From Paraburkholderia bannensis NBRC 103871 (GTDB lineage Bacteria > Pseudomonadota > Gammaproteobacteria > Burkholderiales > Burkholderiaceae): a stretch of 64,000 nt of DNA. A model generated the notes under the pieces. The model made no database searches and was not told where the DNA came from. It was given only the letters and a program-made list of their open reading frames with translations. Each line of letters starts with the position of its first letter. The stretch's first letter is position 1. Below, one piece after another: positions 43,882 through 55,913 of the stretch. The position numbers and the translations under genes were made by a program. The stretch covers positions 1 to 64,000 of the forward strand of contig NZ_BAYA01000001.1 in NCBI RefSeq assembly GCF_000685015.1, written 5' to 3'.

Positions 43882-43931
43882 ACGGCGTGCCGGCTGTCGG
43901 AGCGACCGACGGCCAGCACGCCGTTTTTGTA
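43882..43931 (+). terminator. Terminator downstream of tig
   Basis: ACGGCGTGC (43882-43890) pairs with GCACGCCGT (43916-43924), with an inner GTCGG/CCGAC stem, followed by TTTTTGT. It separates tig from clpP, which then needs its own promoter in 43932-44058. Confidence 0.8.
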
Positions 43932-44058
43932 TCCGCAGAATTTGGCCACAATCACGTTAGGGTTGATTTCTGCGGGGTCCGTCGCCATTCCGGTATTTCA
44001 GGTTCAATCCGTTTTACCTGCGTTACCAGAACAACTCTTCCAGACAAGGATCCACCGC

Positions 44059-44712
44059 ATGACCATTCGCGCTCAATCGCTGGACACGCTGACCTCCCAC
44101 GCCTCGCGCGACCTCGAACCGCAGGCGCTCGGCCTCGTGCCGATCGTCGTGGAGACGAGCGGTCGCGGCGAGCGTTCGTACGACATCTACTCGCGTCTGC
44201 TGAAAGAGCGCGTGGTGTTCCTGGTCGGCGAAGTGAACGACCAGACCGCGAACCTCGTCGTCGCCCAGCTCCTGTTCCTCGAAAGCGAGAACCCGGACAA
44301 GGACATCAGCCTGTACATCAACAGCCCGGGCGGTTCGGTGTCGGCCGGTATGGCGATTTACGACACGATGCAGTTCATCAAGCCCAACGTTTCGACCCTT
44401 TGCATGGGCCTCGCGGCCTCGATGGGTGCGTTCCTGCTGGCCGCGGGCGAGAAGGGCAAGCGCTTCGCGCTGCCGAATTCGCGCGTGATGATTCACCAGC
44501 CGCTCGGCGGCGCGCGCGGTCAGGCTTCGGATATCGAAATCCAGGCCCGCGAAATCCTGTACCTGAAGGAACGCCTGAACCAGTTGCTTTCGCACCATAC
44601 TGGCCAGCCGGTCGAGCGCATTGCGCGCGACACCGATCGCGATAACTTCATGTCCGGCGACGACGCACAGGCTTACGGCCTCGTCGATCAGGTGCTCCAC
44701 AAGCGCCCCTGA
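44059..44712 (+). CDS. clpP: ATP-dependent Clp protease proteolytic subunit ClpP
   Basis: A 217-residue serine protease that forms the two-ring chamber used by ClpX and ClpA. The catalytic Ser is in [14 protein letters not shown], the His in [11 protein letters not shown], and the Asp in the [12 protein letters not shown] region. AAGGA at 44046-44050 sets the ATG at 44059, although the frame is open 130 bases upstream. The N-terminal propeptide is about 15 residues. clpX follows on the same strand after 233 bases. Confidence 0.97.
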   Translation: MTIRAQSLDTLTSHASRDLEPQALGLVPIVVETSGRGERSYDIYSRLLKERVVFLVGEVNDQTANLVVAQLLFLESENPDKDISLYINSPGGSVSAGMAIYDTMQFIKPNVSTLCMGLAASMGAFLLAAGEKGKRFALPNSRVMIHQPLGGARGQASDIEIQAREILYLKERLNQLLSHHTGQPVERIARDTDRDNFMSGDDAQAYGLVDQVLHKRP

Positions 44713-44945
44713 TCCGGCACGCGTTTCCGGCGCTGAAAAGAGCGCCGGACGCGCGTATGCGGCGTGACTTAACCCCGTGAAAAAAGGGATAGGCACGCCC
44801 GTGCGAACCATGTGAAATAATCGGCAAACGCGCTTCGCGGCCTGCGGCCCCAACGCCGTCATAGCAAGCGGTTCACGCACCCCCCGGCCGGGCCTGGGGA
44901 AACGGCGTATCATGTGTAACAGAGTGTCCGGAGGCTCATCTATCC

Positions 44946-46217
44946 ATGGCGGACAAAAAAGGTTCTAACAGCGAGAAGCTGTTGTATTGCTCGTTTTGCG
45001 GCAAAAGCCAGCATGAGGTCAAGAAACTGATCGCTGGCCCGTCGGTGTTCATCTGCGATGAATGTATCGACCTGTGCAACGAGATCATTCGCGACGAAGC
45101 CGCTGGTGCGGGCGTCGACGCGGCGCTGTCGCGCTCGGACCTGCCGAGCCCGCAGGAGATCCGCGACATCCTCGACCAGTACGTGATCGGGCAGGAACGC
45201 GCGAAGAAGATCCTTGCGGTCGCGGTGTACAACCACTACAAGCGCCTGAAGCATCTCGACAAGAAGGACGAGGTCGAACTCTCGAAGAGCAACATCCTGC
45301 TGATCGGGCCCACGGGTTCGGGCAAGACGCTGCTCGCGCAGACGCTCGCTCGCCTTCTGAACGTTCCGTTCGTGATCGCGGACGCCACCACGCTGACCGA
45401 AGCCGGTTATGTGGGTGAGGATGTCGAGAACATCATTCAGAAGCTGCTGCAGAACTGTAATTACGAAGTCGACAAGGCCCAGCGCGGCATTGTCTACATC
45501 GACGAAATCGACAAGATCAGCCGCAAGTCGGACAACCCGTCGATCACGCGCGACGTGTCGGGCGAAGGCGTGCAGCAGGCGCTGCTCAAGCTCGTCGAAG
45601 GCACGATGGCGTCGGTGCCCCCGCAGGGTGGCCGCAAGCATCCGAACCAGGATTTCATCCAGGTCGATACGACCAACATCCTGTTCATCTGCGGCGGCGC
45701 GTTCGATGGCCTGGAAAAGGTCATCACGGATCGCACGGAAAAAACCGGTATCGGTTTTGGCGCAAGCGTGAAGAGCAAGCAGGAGCGCGACACGGGTGAA
45801 GTGCTGCGCGAGACGGAACCGGAAGATCTGATCAAGTTCGGCCTGATTCCCGAACTGATCGGCCGTCTGCCGGTGGTCGCCACGCTCGGCAAGCTCGACG
45901 AAGCCGCGCTCATGAAGATTCTGGTCGAGCCGAAGAACGCGCTCGTCAAGCAGTATCACAAGCTCTTCAACATGGAGCGTGTGGAACTTGAGATCCGCCC
46001 GGCCGCGCTGCAGGCCGTCGCCCGCAAGGCGATCCGCCGCAAGACCGGCGCTCGTGGCCTGCGCTCGATCCTGGAACAGGCATTGCTCGACGTGATGTAT
46101 GAGCTGCCGGCCATGAAGGGTGTGAGCAAGGTCATCATCGACGACAACGTGATTGATGGCGACGGCAAGCCGCTCTTGATTTACGAAGACGCGCCTAAAG
46201 TCGCTGGGTCGAACTGA
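44946..46217 (+). CDS. clpX: ATP-dependent Clp protease ATP-binding subunit ClpX
   Basis: A 423-residue AAA+ unfoldase that feeds substrates to ClpP. The N-terminal C4 zinc domain shows CSFCGKS and CDECIDLC. Walker A is GPTGSGKT near residue 120 and Walker B is [10 protein letters not shown]; the ClpP-contacting loop is in KTGIGFGA, and the sensor-2 Arg in [16 protein letters not shown] about 12 bases before ATG supports the start. A strong terminator follows. Confidence 0.98.
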   Translation: MADKKGSNSEKLLYCSFCGKSQHEVKKLIAGPSVFICDECIDLCNEIIRDEAAGAGVDAALSRSDLPSPQEIRDILDQYVIGQERAKKILAVAVYNHYKRLKHLDKKDEVELSKSNILLIGPTGSGKTLLAQTLARLLNVPFVIADATTLTEAGYVGEDVENIIQKLLQNCNYEVDKAQRGIVYIDEIDKISRKSDNPSITRDVSGEGVQQALLKLVEGTMASVPPQGGRKHPNQDFIQVDTTNILFICGGAFDGLEKVITDRTEKTGIGFGASVKSKQERDTGEVLRETEPEDLIKFGLIPELIGRLPVVATLGKLDEAALMKILVEPKNALVKQYHKLFNMERVELEIRPAALQAVARKAIRRKTGARGLRSILEQALLDVMYELPAMKGVSKVIIDDNVIDGDGKPLLIYEDAPKVAGSN

Positions 46218-46245
46218 TGAGGGTGATCGGCTAAAGAGTTCCGGG

Positions 46246-46284
46246 AAAAAGCCGTTCATACACTGAGATGAACGGCTTTTTCGT
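46246..46284 (+). terminator. Terminator downstream of clpX
   Basis: A perfect 14-base stem (46246-46259 with 46268-46281) with an 8-base loop and flanking A-run and T-run. Confidence 0.88.
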
Positions 46285-46346
46285 TTATCTTGTGGTCGAT
46301 GGCGCACCTTTTTTGGAGTCACTGAACTTTTCCCACACGCGCGAGG

Positions 46347-46374
46347 CTTGTAATCGGTTTTTCAGGCCTCACTT
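46347..46374 (+). promoter_or_regulatory. Candidate heat-shock (sigma-32) promoter of lon
   Basis: CTTGTAA at 46347-46353 differs by one base from the sigma-32 -35 element CTTGAAA. After 13 bases CCTCACTT (46367-46374) resembles the -10 element CCCCATNT with two mismatches. It starts about 35 bases before the lon ATG. lon is a heat-shock gene in many proteobacteria. Confidence 0.35.
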
Positions 46375-46408
46375 ACCGAACAATTGATTCCACTCATGGG
46401 GAAATGAA

Positions 46409-48838
<2,430 letters not shown>

Positions 48839-48864
48839 GCTGAAGTCCCTTGAGCAGTACCCCG

Positions 48865-48897
48865 AAAACCCGCGGCATAGCCCGCGGGTTTTTTGTT
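48865..48897 (+). terminator. Terminator downstream of lon
   Basis: AAAACCCGCGG (48865-48875) pairs perfectly with CCGCGGGTTTT (48882-48892) around the loop CATAGC, and a T-run follows. Confidence 0.88.
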
Positions 48898-49004
48898 TTT
48901 AGCGACTTGCCCCGATGCAACGGCGTGAGATTCGTTGACGTTGCGCTGCCGTTGTGTTGTCGAAGACTTCCTCGAAAGCCCCGTCTTATCAGGCTGAACC
49001 CCGC

Positions 49005-49033
49005 TTGACACGTCTTATTCGGCTTCGTTAAAT
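49005..49033 (+). promoter_or_regulatory. Predicted hupB promoter
   Basis: A perfect -35 box TTGACA (49005-49010), a 17-base spacer and TTAAAT (49028-49033). It would give a leader of about 130 bases for the HU gene and perhaps the tRNAs after it. Confidence 0.6.
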
Positions 49034-49169
49034 GAGCGGGCTCCGGCTTCAGGCCGTGGCCGCAACACCGGCATCATCCATAGCGACACCCATAAGCGAT
49101 GTTCCTTCGCGGCGCATGGCGGCACGATGCGCCACCACGATTGCCCAAAACACATTCTCGGGGGCTGGA

Positions 49170-49442
49170 ATGAATAAAACGGATTTGATCGACCACATCG
49201 CGCAACAAGCCGACATCTCGAAAGCGGCCGCAGGACGCGCACTCGATGCGGTGATCAACGGCGTCAAAGGCACGCTGAAGAAGGGCGGTTCGGTCACGCT
49301 GGTCGGCTTTGGCACCTTCGCGGTCGGCAAGCGCGCGGCCCGCACGGGGCGCAATCCGCGCACCGGCGACGCGATCAAGATTAAAGCCGCAAAAATTCCT
49401 AAATTCAGGCCTGGCAAAGCGCTCAAAGATGCGCTAAACTAG
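49170..49442 (+). CDS. hupB: DNA-binding protein HU-beta
   Basis: A 90-residue nucleoid protein that binds and bends DNA as a dimer. It has the family fold: [20 protein letters not shown] helices, the [11 protein letters not shown] strand, the arm signature [12 protein letters not shown] and the end [25 protein letters not shown] lies before the ATG at 49170, and the frame is open upstream. It sits between lon and ppiD, where HU-beta is found in many proteobacteria. The tRNA-Val gene begins 41 bases after its stop. Confidence 0.97.
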   Translation: MNKTDLIDHIAQQADISKAAAGRALDAVINGVKGTLKKGGSVTLVGFGTFAVGKRAARTGRNPRTGDAIKIKAAKIPKFRPGKALKDALN

Positions 49443-49483
49443 CGGGCTCTGTGCATGTGAAGCAGCGCAGACAGTCTGAAGCT

Positions 49484-49559
49484 GGGTGCTTAGCTCAGTT
49501 GGTAGAGCGGCGCCCTTACAAGGCGTAGGTCGGGAGTTCGAGCCTCTCAGCACCCACCA
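49484..49559 (+). tRNA. tRNA-Val (anticodon UAC)
   Basis: A 76-base cloverleaf. The acceptor stem GGGTGCT (49484-49490) pairs with AGCACCC (49549-49555), followed by A and an encoded CCA. The anticodon loop reads CTTACAA with UAC, and the T-arm contains GTTCGAGCC. Possibly co-transcribed with hupB, since I see no terminator between them. Confidence 0.97.
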
Positions 49560-49645
49560 CAGTTTCAGATCGGCCGTTGCGCGCGAAACATCGCCGCGCT
49601 GGCACTCGGTAGTACCTCAGCAGTACATGAAGCAGCAAACCGCAC

Positions 49646-49722
49646 GGAGCGGTAGTTCAGTTGGTTAGAATACCGGCCTGTCACGCCGGGGGTCGCGGGT
49701 TCGAGTCCCGTCCGCTCCGCCA
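49646..49722 (+). tRNA. tRNA-Asp (anticodon GUC)
   Basis: A 77-base cloverleaf. The acceptor stem GGAGCGG (49646-49652) pairs with CCGCTCC (49712-49718), followed by G and an encoded CCA. The anticodon loop reads CTGTCAC with GUC, and the T-arm contains GTTCGAGTCC. It lies 86 bases after tRNA-Val and is probably in the same transcript. Confidence 0.97.
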
Positions 49723-49746
49723 GGAATACTCCAGCAGCAAAGCAAG

Positions 49747-49773
49747 AAGGCGAACTCCGGTTCGCCTTTTTTG
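49747..49773 (+). terminator. Terminator after the tRNA-Val/tRNA-Asp unit
   Basis: AAGGCGAA (49747-49754) pairs with TTCGCCTT (49761-49768) around CTCCGG, followed by a run of T. Confidence 0.85.
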
Positions 49774-49834
49774 TTGCCTGCTGATGTAAGATCGGGCGTT
49801 CTGTTTTTTGGCGCCCCTCAACGCTTGGTCCCGC

Positions 49835-51778
49835 ATGCTCGACTTTTTCCGCAATCACAAACGACTGATGATGCTGATGTTGATGCTGGTGATTCTGCCA
49901 GGTCTCGGCTTCGTCGGTATTCAAGGTTTCCGCGGCTTTTTTGACGAAAGCGCGAACGTCGCCAGCGTCAACGGTCACAAGATCACTCGCGTCGATTACG
50001 ACGGCGCCGTGCGCCAGCAGATGGATCAGGCGCGCCAGATGATGGGCGCGCAGTTCGACGCCACTCTGTTCGACACGCCGCAACGTCGCAAGGACGTCCT
50101 CGACGGTCTGATCCAGCAGCGCGTGCTCGCCGACGAAGTGCAGCGTCTGCACCTGACGGCTTCGGACGAAGCCGTGCGCCGCACGCTGCTCGCCGATCCG
50201 ATCATCTCGTCGCTCAAGAACCCCGACGGTTCGATTGATCTCGACAAATACAAGCAGTTGCTCGCGATGCAGGGCATGACGCCCGAGCAGTACGACGAGC
50301 GGGTGCGTTACAGCCTCGCGATGCAGCAATTGCCCGCGGCGCTCGTAAACAGCGCGTTCACGTCGAAGGCGCTTGCGCAGCAGCTCACGGGTCTGTCGGA
50401 ACAGACGCGTGAAGTGCAGGGTCTCGCGTTCCACGCGAGCGACTATGCACCGAAGGTTCAGCCGACCGACGCGCAGATGCAGGCCTATTACGACGCGCAC
50501 AAGAACGAGTTCGCCACGCCCGCTACCGCGCAGATCCAGTATCTGGTGCTGTCGGCGGCGACGGTTGCAGCGTCGGTCAACCCGAGCGACGCTGATCTGA
50601 AGAAGTACTACGACGACAACATCGCGCACTACAAGTCGCAGGAAGAAGTGCGTGCGAGCCACATCCTGATCACGGTGGCAAAGGACGCAAGCGCGGCCGA
50701 TCGCGCAGCCGCGAAACAGAAGGCCGAGCAGATCCTCGCCGACGTGAAGGCGCATCCGGATCAGTTTGCGCAGCTCGCGCAGAAGGATTCGCAGGATCCG
50801 GGCTCGGCTGCCAAGGGTGGCGATCTCGGTTACTTCGGCCCGGGCATGATCGCCGGCGGTCAGGCTTTCGACGACGCTGTTTTCAAGCTCAAGAAGGACG
50901 AGATCAGCGACGTGATCCAGTCGGACTTCGGCTATCACATCGTCAAGGTCACGGACATCAAGCCGTCGGTGACGAAGCCGTTCGACGACGTAAAGGGGCA
51001 AATCCTCAACGACGTGAAGACGCAGCAGGCCGCCAAGGTGCTGGCCGATGCAACGGAAGGCTTTACCTCGACGGTCTACGAACAGGCCAAGAGCCTGCAG
51101 CCGGCCGCCGACAAGTACAAGCTGACGATCCAGACCGCCACGGTCACGCCGAAGCCGAACCCCGCGCTGCCGCCGGATAGCCCGCTGAACAACCAGAAGT
51201 TCCTGGATGCGGTGTTCGCGAACGATTCGGTCACGAGCCACAACAACACGCAGGCGATCGACGTGGGCAGCAGCACGCTGATCTCGGCGCACGTGACGAA
51301 CTTCCAGCCTGCCACCGTGCCCGCGTTCGCCGCGGTCAAGGATGCGGTGCATCAGAAGGTGGTCGCGCAACAGGCCGCCGATATGGCCCGCAAGGACGGC
51401 GAAGCGAAGCTGGCCGATCTTCAGAAGTCGAAGTCGACCGATGGTTTCTCGTCGGCGCTCAAGGTGTCGCGCGGCGACGCACAGGGCCTGCCGCCCAGCG
51501 CGCTGTCAGCGGTGTTCAAGGCTGATGCGCAGAAGCTGCCCGCTTACGTGGGTGTCGATCTCGGCAAGGATGGTTACGCGATCTATCGCGTGAACAGCGT
51601 GACGAATGGCCCGGCGGCCGACGGTCAGCGTCTCGCGACGGCTCAGCAGCAGCTTGCAGGCGTGGGCGGCCAGTCGCAGACGCAGGCTTACCTCGATGCG
51701 CTGCGCGAGCGTTCGAAGGTCAAGTACTACGGCTCGCTCGGTGCGTCGAACCAGCAGAGCGACGGCGACGGCCAGTAA
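49835..51778 (+). CDS. ppiD: Periplasmic folding factor PpiD (SurA-like peptidyl-prolyl isomerase)
   Basis: A 647-residue protein anchored by one N-terminal membrane segment (about residues 11-30) with the rest in the periplasm. A SurA-type N-terminal chaperone region (about 35-240) precedes a parvulin domain at about 268-370 (VRASHILITV to FGYHIVKVTDI, with GGDLGYFGPG). PpiD helps newly exported proteins fold at the Sec translocon. ATG 49835 (MLDFFRNHKRL) is the family start; an upstream TTG is open. Its place after hupB is conserved. Confidence 0.94.
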   Translation: MLDFFRNHKRLMMLMLMLVILPGLGFVGIQGFRGFFDESANVASVNGHKITRVDYDGAVRQQMDQARQMMGAQFDATLFDTPQRRKDVLDGLIQQRVLADEVQRLHLTASDEAVRRTLLADPIISSLKNPDGSIDLDKYKQLLAMQGMTPEQYDERVRYSLAMQQLPAALVNSAFTSKALAQQLTGLSEQTREVQGLAFHASDYAPKVQPTDAQMQAYYDAHKNEFATPATAQIQYLVLSAATVAASVNPSDADLKKYYDDNIAHYKSQEEVRASHILITVAKDASAADRAAAKQKAEQILADVKAHPDQFAQLAQKDSQDPGSAAKGGDLGYFGPGMIAGGQAFDDAVFKLKKDEISDVIQSDFGYHIVKVTDIKPSVTKPFDDVKGQILNDVKTQQAAKVLADATEGFTSTVYEQAKSLQPAADKYKLTIQTATVTPKPNPALPPDSPLNNQKFLDAVFANDSVTSHNNTQAIDVGSSTLISAHVTNFQPATVPAFAAVKDAVHQKVVAQQAADMARKDGEAKLADLQKSKSTDGFSSALKVSRGDAQGLPPSALSAVFKADAQKLPAYVGVDLGKDGYAIYRVNSVTNGPAADGQRLATAQQQLAGVGGQSQTQAYLDALRERSKVKYYGSLGASNQQSDGDGQ

Positions 51779-51828
51779 GCCGCTGTCCTGCCAGTCTGAA
51801 GCAACAAACGCAGCAAACGCAGCAAACG

Positions 51829-51862
51829 AAAACGCCCCGCAACTTGCGGGGCGTTTTGCTTT
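51829..51862 (+). terminator. Terminator downstream of ppiD
   Basis: A perfect 12-base stem, AAAACGCCCCGC (51829-51840) with its complement at 51846-51857, around AACTT, then GCTTTTG. Three copies of a 9-base AAACGCAGC-like repeat precede it at about 51805-51828. Confidence 0.87.
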
Positions 51863-51938
51863 TGTGCGCTGTATTCGCGAGTCGAGCCCGGAATGCGGCG
51901 CACACAGAATCACCTCAGACGCCACACATCAAAGCGCA

Positions 51939-52286
51939 TCAAAGGCAGGCGCTGATATCGCTCGTGGCATCGGCGCCAGCGCCGCCGCCCGCACGGAAGC
52001 CCACCCAGGTCTTCGCATTGGCGTTCCACGCCGGACGCACCGTCGCGGCAGCGCCGTTAGGCGGCTGCTGGCCCGGGACATAGACGTCCACGGCCTGATC
52101 GTTCGCCATCACGCTTTGCGAGACGACTTGTTGCTGGGACTTGTCGGCCCACTTCTTGGCGATGCACTGAGCAACGGCCGTCGGCGGTTGCTGGCTGGTG
52201 CCGACCGATTGCGTGCCGCTCGGCATCGGCTGATTGGCGCAGGCAGCAAGGGCTGCCGTAACGACAATAAGAGGTAAATATTTCAC
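51939..52286 (-). CDS. Small lipoprotein of unknown function
   Basis: A 115-residue protein with a short signal and lipobox LAAC (Cys16), so probably membrane-anchored. After a Gln/Pro/Ser-rich linker, the mature part has AVAQCIAKKWADKSQQQV and ends in a Gly/Ala-rich stretch with a final Cys in ISACL; the two Cys may be disulfide-bonded. I recall similar small lipoproteins in Burkholderia but no function. GGAGGGATAAAACG lies just before the ATG at 52286, a strong ribosome-binding site. Confidence 0.72.
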   Translation of the reverse strand: MKYLPLIVVTAALAACANQPMPSGTQSVGTSQQPPTAVAQCIAKKWADKSQQQVVSQSVMANDQAVDVYVPGQQPPNGAAATVRPAWNANAKTWVGFRAGGGAGADATSDISACL

Positions 52287-52467
52287 GTTTTATCCCTCCA
52301 GTCAGGGTCAATCTGAGAGTGGACGAAGCTTCTCGTCCGGCGCATAAAAATGTGACCTGATGCACGACGCCTCCACACCAGACGCTCTGCGCGGGCAGAA
52401 CACCGGACAGGACATCTGACAGCGGCAGGATACGCGGCAGCGCGTCGTGACGCCTGCCACGTGTCCG

Positions 52468-53223
52468 TTAGCGCTGCGCGCTGCCACCCAGCAGCGGCTT
52501 GAGCGTCGGCCACACGTTGTCGAGGAGCAAAGGCTGTGCCTGCTGGGTCGGATGCATCTGGTCGGCCTGGAAGAGATCCGGCTTGTTTTCGAGTCCCGCG
52601 AGCAGGAACGGCACGAGCGGCACGTGCAGTTCCTTTGCGAGCTGACCGTAGAGAGCGTGGAAATTCTGGGTGTAGTCGGGGCCGTAATTGGGTGGCACGT
52701 ACATGCCCACCAGCACCGGCTGCGCATGACCCTCGCGGATCTGGGCGACGATGGCGCGCAGATTGCTGCTGGTTGTCGCGAGTGGTACGCCGCGCAGCGC
52801 GTCGTTCGCGCCAAGCTCGACGATCACGACTGAGGGCTTCATGCGCTGCATGACGAGCGGCAGGCGCGCGAGGCCGCCACTCGTCGTGTCGCCGCTGATG
52901 CTGGCATTCGCGACGCTATAATCGATTCGCTCGCTGGTGAGGCGCTGGCGCAGCAAGGCCACCCAGCCCGTGTCGCGTGGCAGGCCGTATTCGGCGGAAA
53001 GACTGTCGCCGAGCACGGCGATCACAGGTTTGGCCGCGACGTTTTGTGCGGCGGGCGGCGTGGCCGCAGCGGCGGTAGTCGGCGCTGCGCAGGGCAGCGC
53101 GATCGCCGCGAACAGCACGAAGGCCGCGACGCATCGCGCGGCAAACGGGGCGGCAAACGGGGTGACCAACGCCCCAAGGCGTGCGCGAGGGTGTTTCCTG
53201 TCGGCTAATCTTTGCTTCATCAT
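52468..53223 (-). CDS. tesA: Arylesterase / thioesterase I TesA (SGNH hydrolase)
   Basis: About 251 residues with a long N-terminal signal-like region, so probably periplasmic. The catalytic Ser is in AVLGDSLSAEYGL (block I), block II Gly is in NASISGDTT, block III Asn is in VELGANDALRG, and the Asp and His are in FQADQMHPTQ near the end. TesA-type enzymes hydrolyse acyl-CoA thioesters and esters. The start at 53223 or 53220 is only 6-9 bases from the divergent ybbA start. The tesA-ybbA divergence is the same as in E. coli. Confidence 0.9.
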   Translation of the reverse strand: MMKQRLADRKHPRARLGALVTPFAAPFAARCVAAFVLFAAIALPCAAPTTAAAATPPAAQNVAAKPVIAVLGDSLSAEYGLPRDTGWVALLRQRLTSERIDYSVANASISGDTTSGGLARLPLVMQRMKPSVVIVELGANDALRGVPLATTSSNLRAIVAQIREGHAQPVLVGMYVPPNYGPDYTQNFHALYGQLAKELHVPLVPFLLAGLENKPDLFQADQMHPTQQAQPLLLDNVWPTLKPLLGGSAQR

Positions 53224-53229
53224 GTGCGA

Positions 53230-53973
53230 ATGAATAGCGATCCAGTCATCGAAGTACGGGGTTTAAGCAAGCGCGTCACTGACGCCGCCGGCGAACTGAC
53301 GATCCTCGACGGCATCGACATGACCGTGCACGCGGGCAGCAGCGTGGCGATCGTGGGTGCGTCGGGGTCGGGCAAGTCGACATTGCTGGGCTTGCTGGCC
53401 GGTTTGGACAGCGCGAGCGCCGGCTCGGTTCGCCTGCTTGGACATGAGCTTACCGGCATGGCGGAGGATCGTCGCGCTGCGTTGCGCAATGGCGCGGTCG
53501 GTTTCGTGTTCCAGTCGTTCCAGTTGATGCCGCATCTAAGCGCACTGGAGAACGTCGCGCTGCCGCTCGAACTGCAAGGCGGCCTGAGCACGCGGGAAGC
53601 CTTTACGCGCGCCCGTGCGCTGCTGGAGCGCGTGGGCCTCGGCCAGCGCACCGGGCACTATCCCAAGCTGCTGTCGGGCGGCGAGCAGCAGCGTGTGGCG
53701 CTTGCGCGCGCCTTCGTCACGCATCCGGCCGTGCTCTTCGCCGACGAACCCACCGGCAGCCTCGACGCCGCCACGGGCCATGCCGTCATCGACCTGATGT
53801 TCGAACTCAACCGCGCGAATGGCGCGACGCTCGTACTGGTCACGCACGACATCGATCTCGCGCGTCGCTGCGATACCGTGGTGACGATCGAAGCGGGCCG
53901 CCGCGTGGCGAACGCATTGCACGTCGACGGCCCGGAAGACGCCAACGATGATCGCATCGAAACGGCCCGGTAA
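53230..53973 (+). CDS. ybbA: YbbA-like ABC transporter ATP-binding protein, permease absent
   Basis: A 247-residue ATPase of the LolD/MacB type. Walker A is GASGSGKST near residue 45, the Q loop is in FVFQSFQLMPHLSA, the signature is LLSGGEQQRVALARA and Walker B is LFADEPTGSLD; the switch His is in LVTHD. In E. coli it pairs with the large permease YbbP, but here the next gene is pgi on the opposite strand and no permease adjoins. It may use a permease encoded elsewhere. No Shine-Dalgarno is visible before ATG 53230; an in-frame ATG at 53212 is inside tesA. Confidence 0.87.
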   Translation: MNSDPVIEVRGLSKRVTDAAGELTILDGIDMTVHAGSSVAIVGASGSGKSTLLGLLAGLDSASAGSVRLLGHELTGMAEDRRAALRNGAVGFVFQSFQLMPHLSALENVALPLELQGGLSTREAFTRARALLERVGLGQRTGHYPKLLSGGEQQRVALARAFVTHPAVLFADEPTGSLDAATGHAVIDLMFELNRANGATLVLVTHDIDLARRCDTVVTIEAGRRVANALHVDGPEDANDDRIETAR

Positions 53974-54006
53974 GCACATCGACTGAAATCTGGCGCTACA
54001 AAAAAC

Positions 54007-54044
54007 AAAGGCGTGCACGGCAATCACCGTACACGCCTTTTCTA
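54007..54044. terminator. Terminator between ybbA and pgi
   Basis: AAAGGCGTGCACGG (54007-54020) pairs with CCGTACACGCCTTT (54027-54040) with one C-A mismatch, around CAATCA. A-run and T-run flank it, so it fits both converging genes. Confidence 0.78.
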
Positions 54045-54057
54045 CATCAGCAGGGCA

Positions 54058-55677
<1,620 letters not shown>

Positions 55678-55913
55678 GTTCGTCTAGCGAGGGAAAACGA
55701 ATGAAGGGCGGCGGACGGCGTCAGCCGGTCAGGCCGACGCGCGCGTCACGCGCTGCGGGGAAGCGCGCCACCGGTGGGCGGCGCGCGAAAGATCAGTATA
55801 GCGGGCCTGGGCGAGCATGCGCACGGGGCGGGCTGTGCTAACGGCAATGTCGCGACGTTAGCAAACGGTGTGCCGCGCCTTCTTCCCGGTTGTTCTCAGT
55901 ATGTGATCGAGCT
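55678..55913. other. Short gene-free stretch between pgi and nnrDE
   Basis: These 236 bases hold no gene that I can support. They should contain the pgi promoter on the minus strand. No clear terminator follows nnrDE. Confidence 0.4.
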
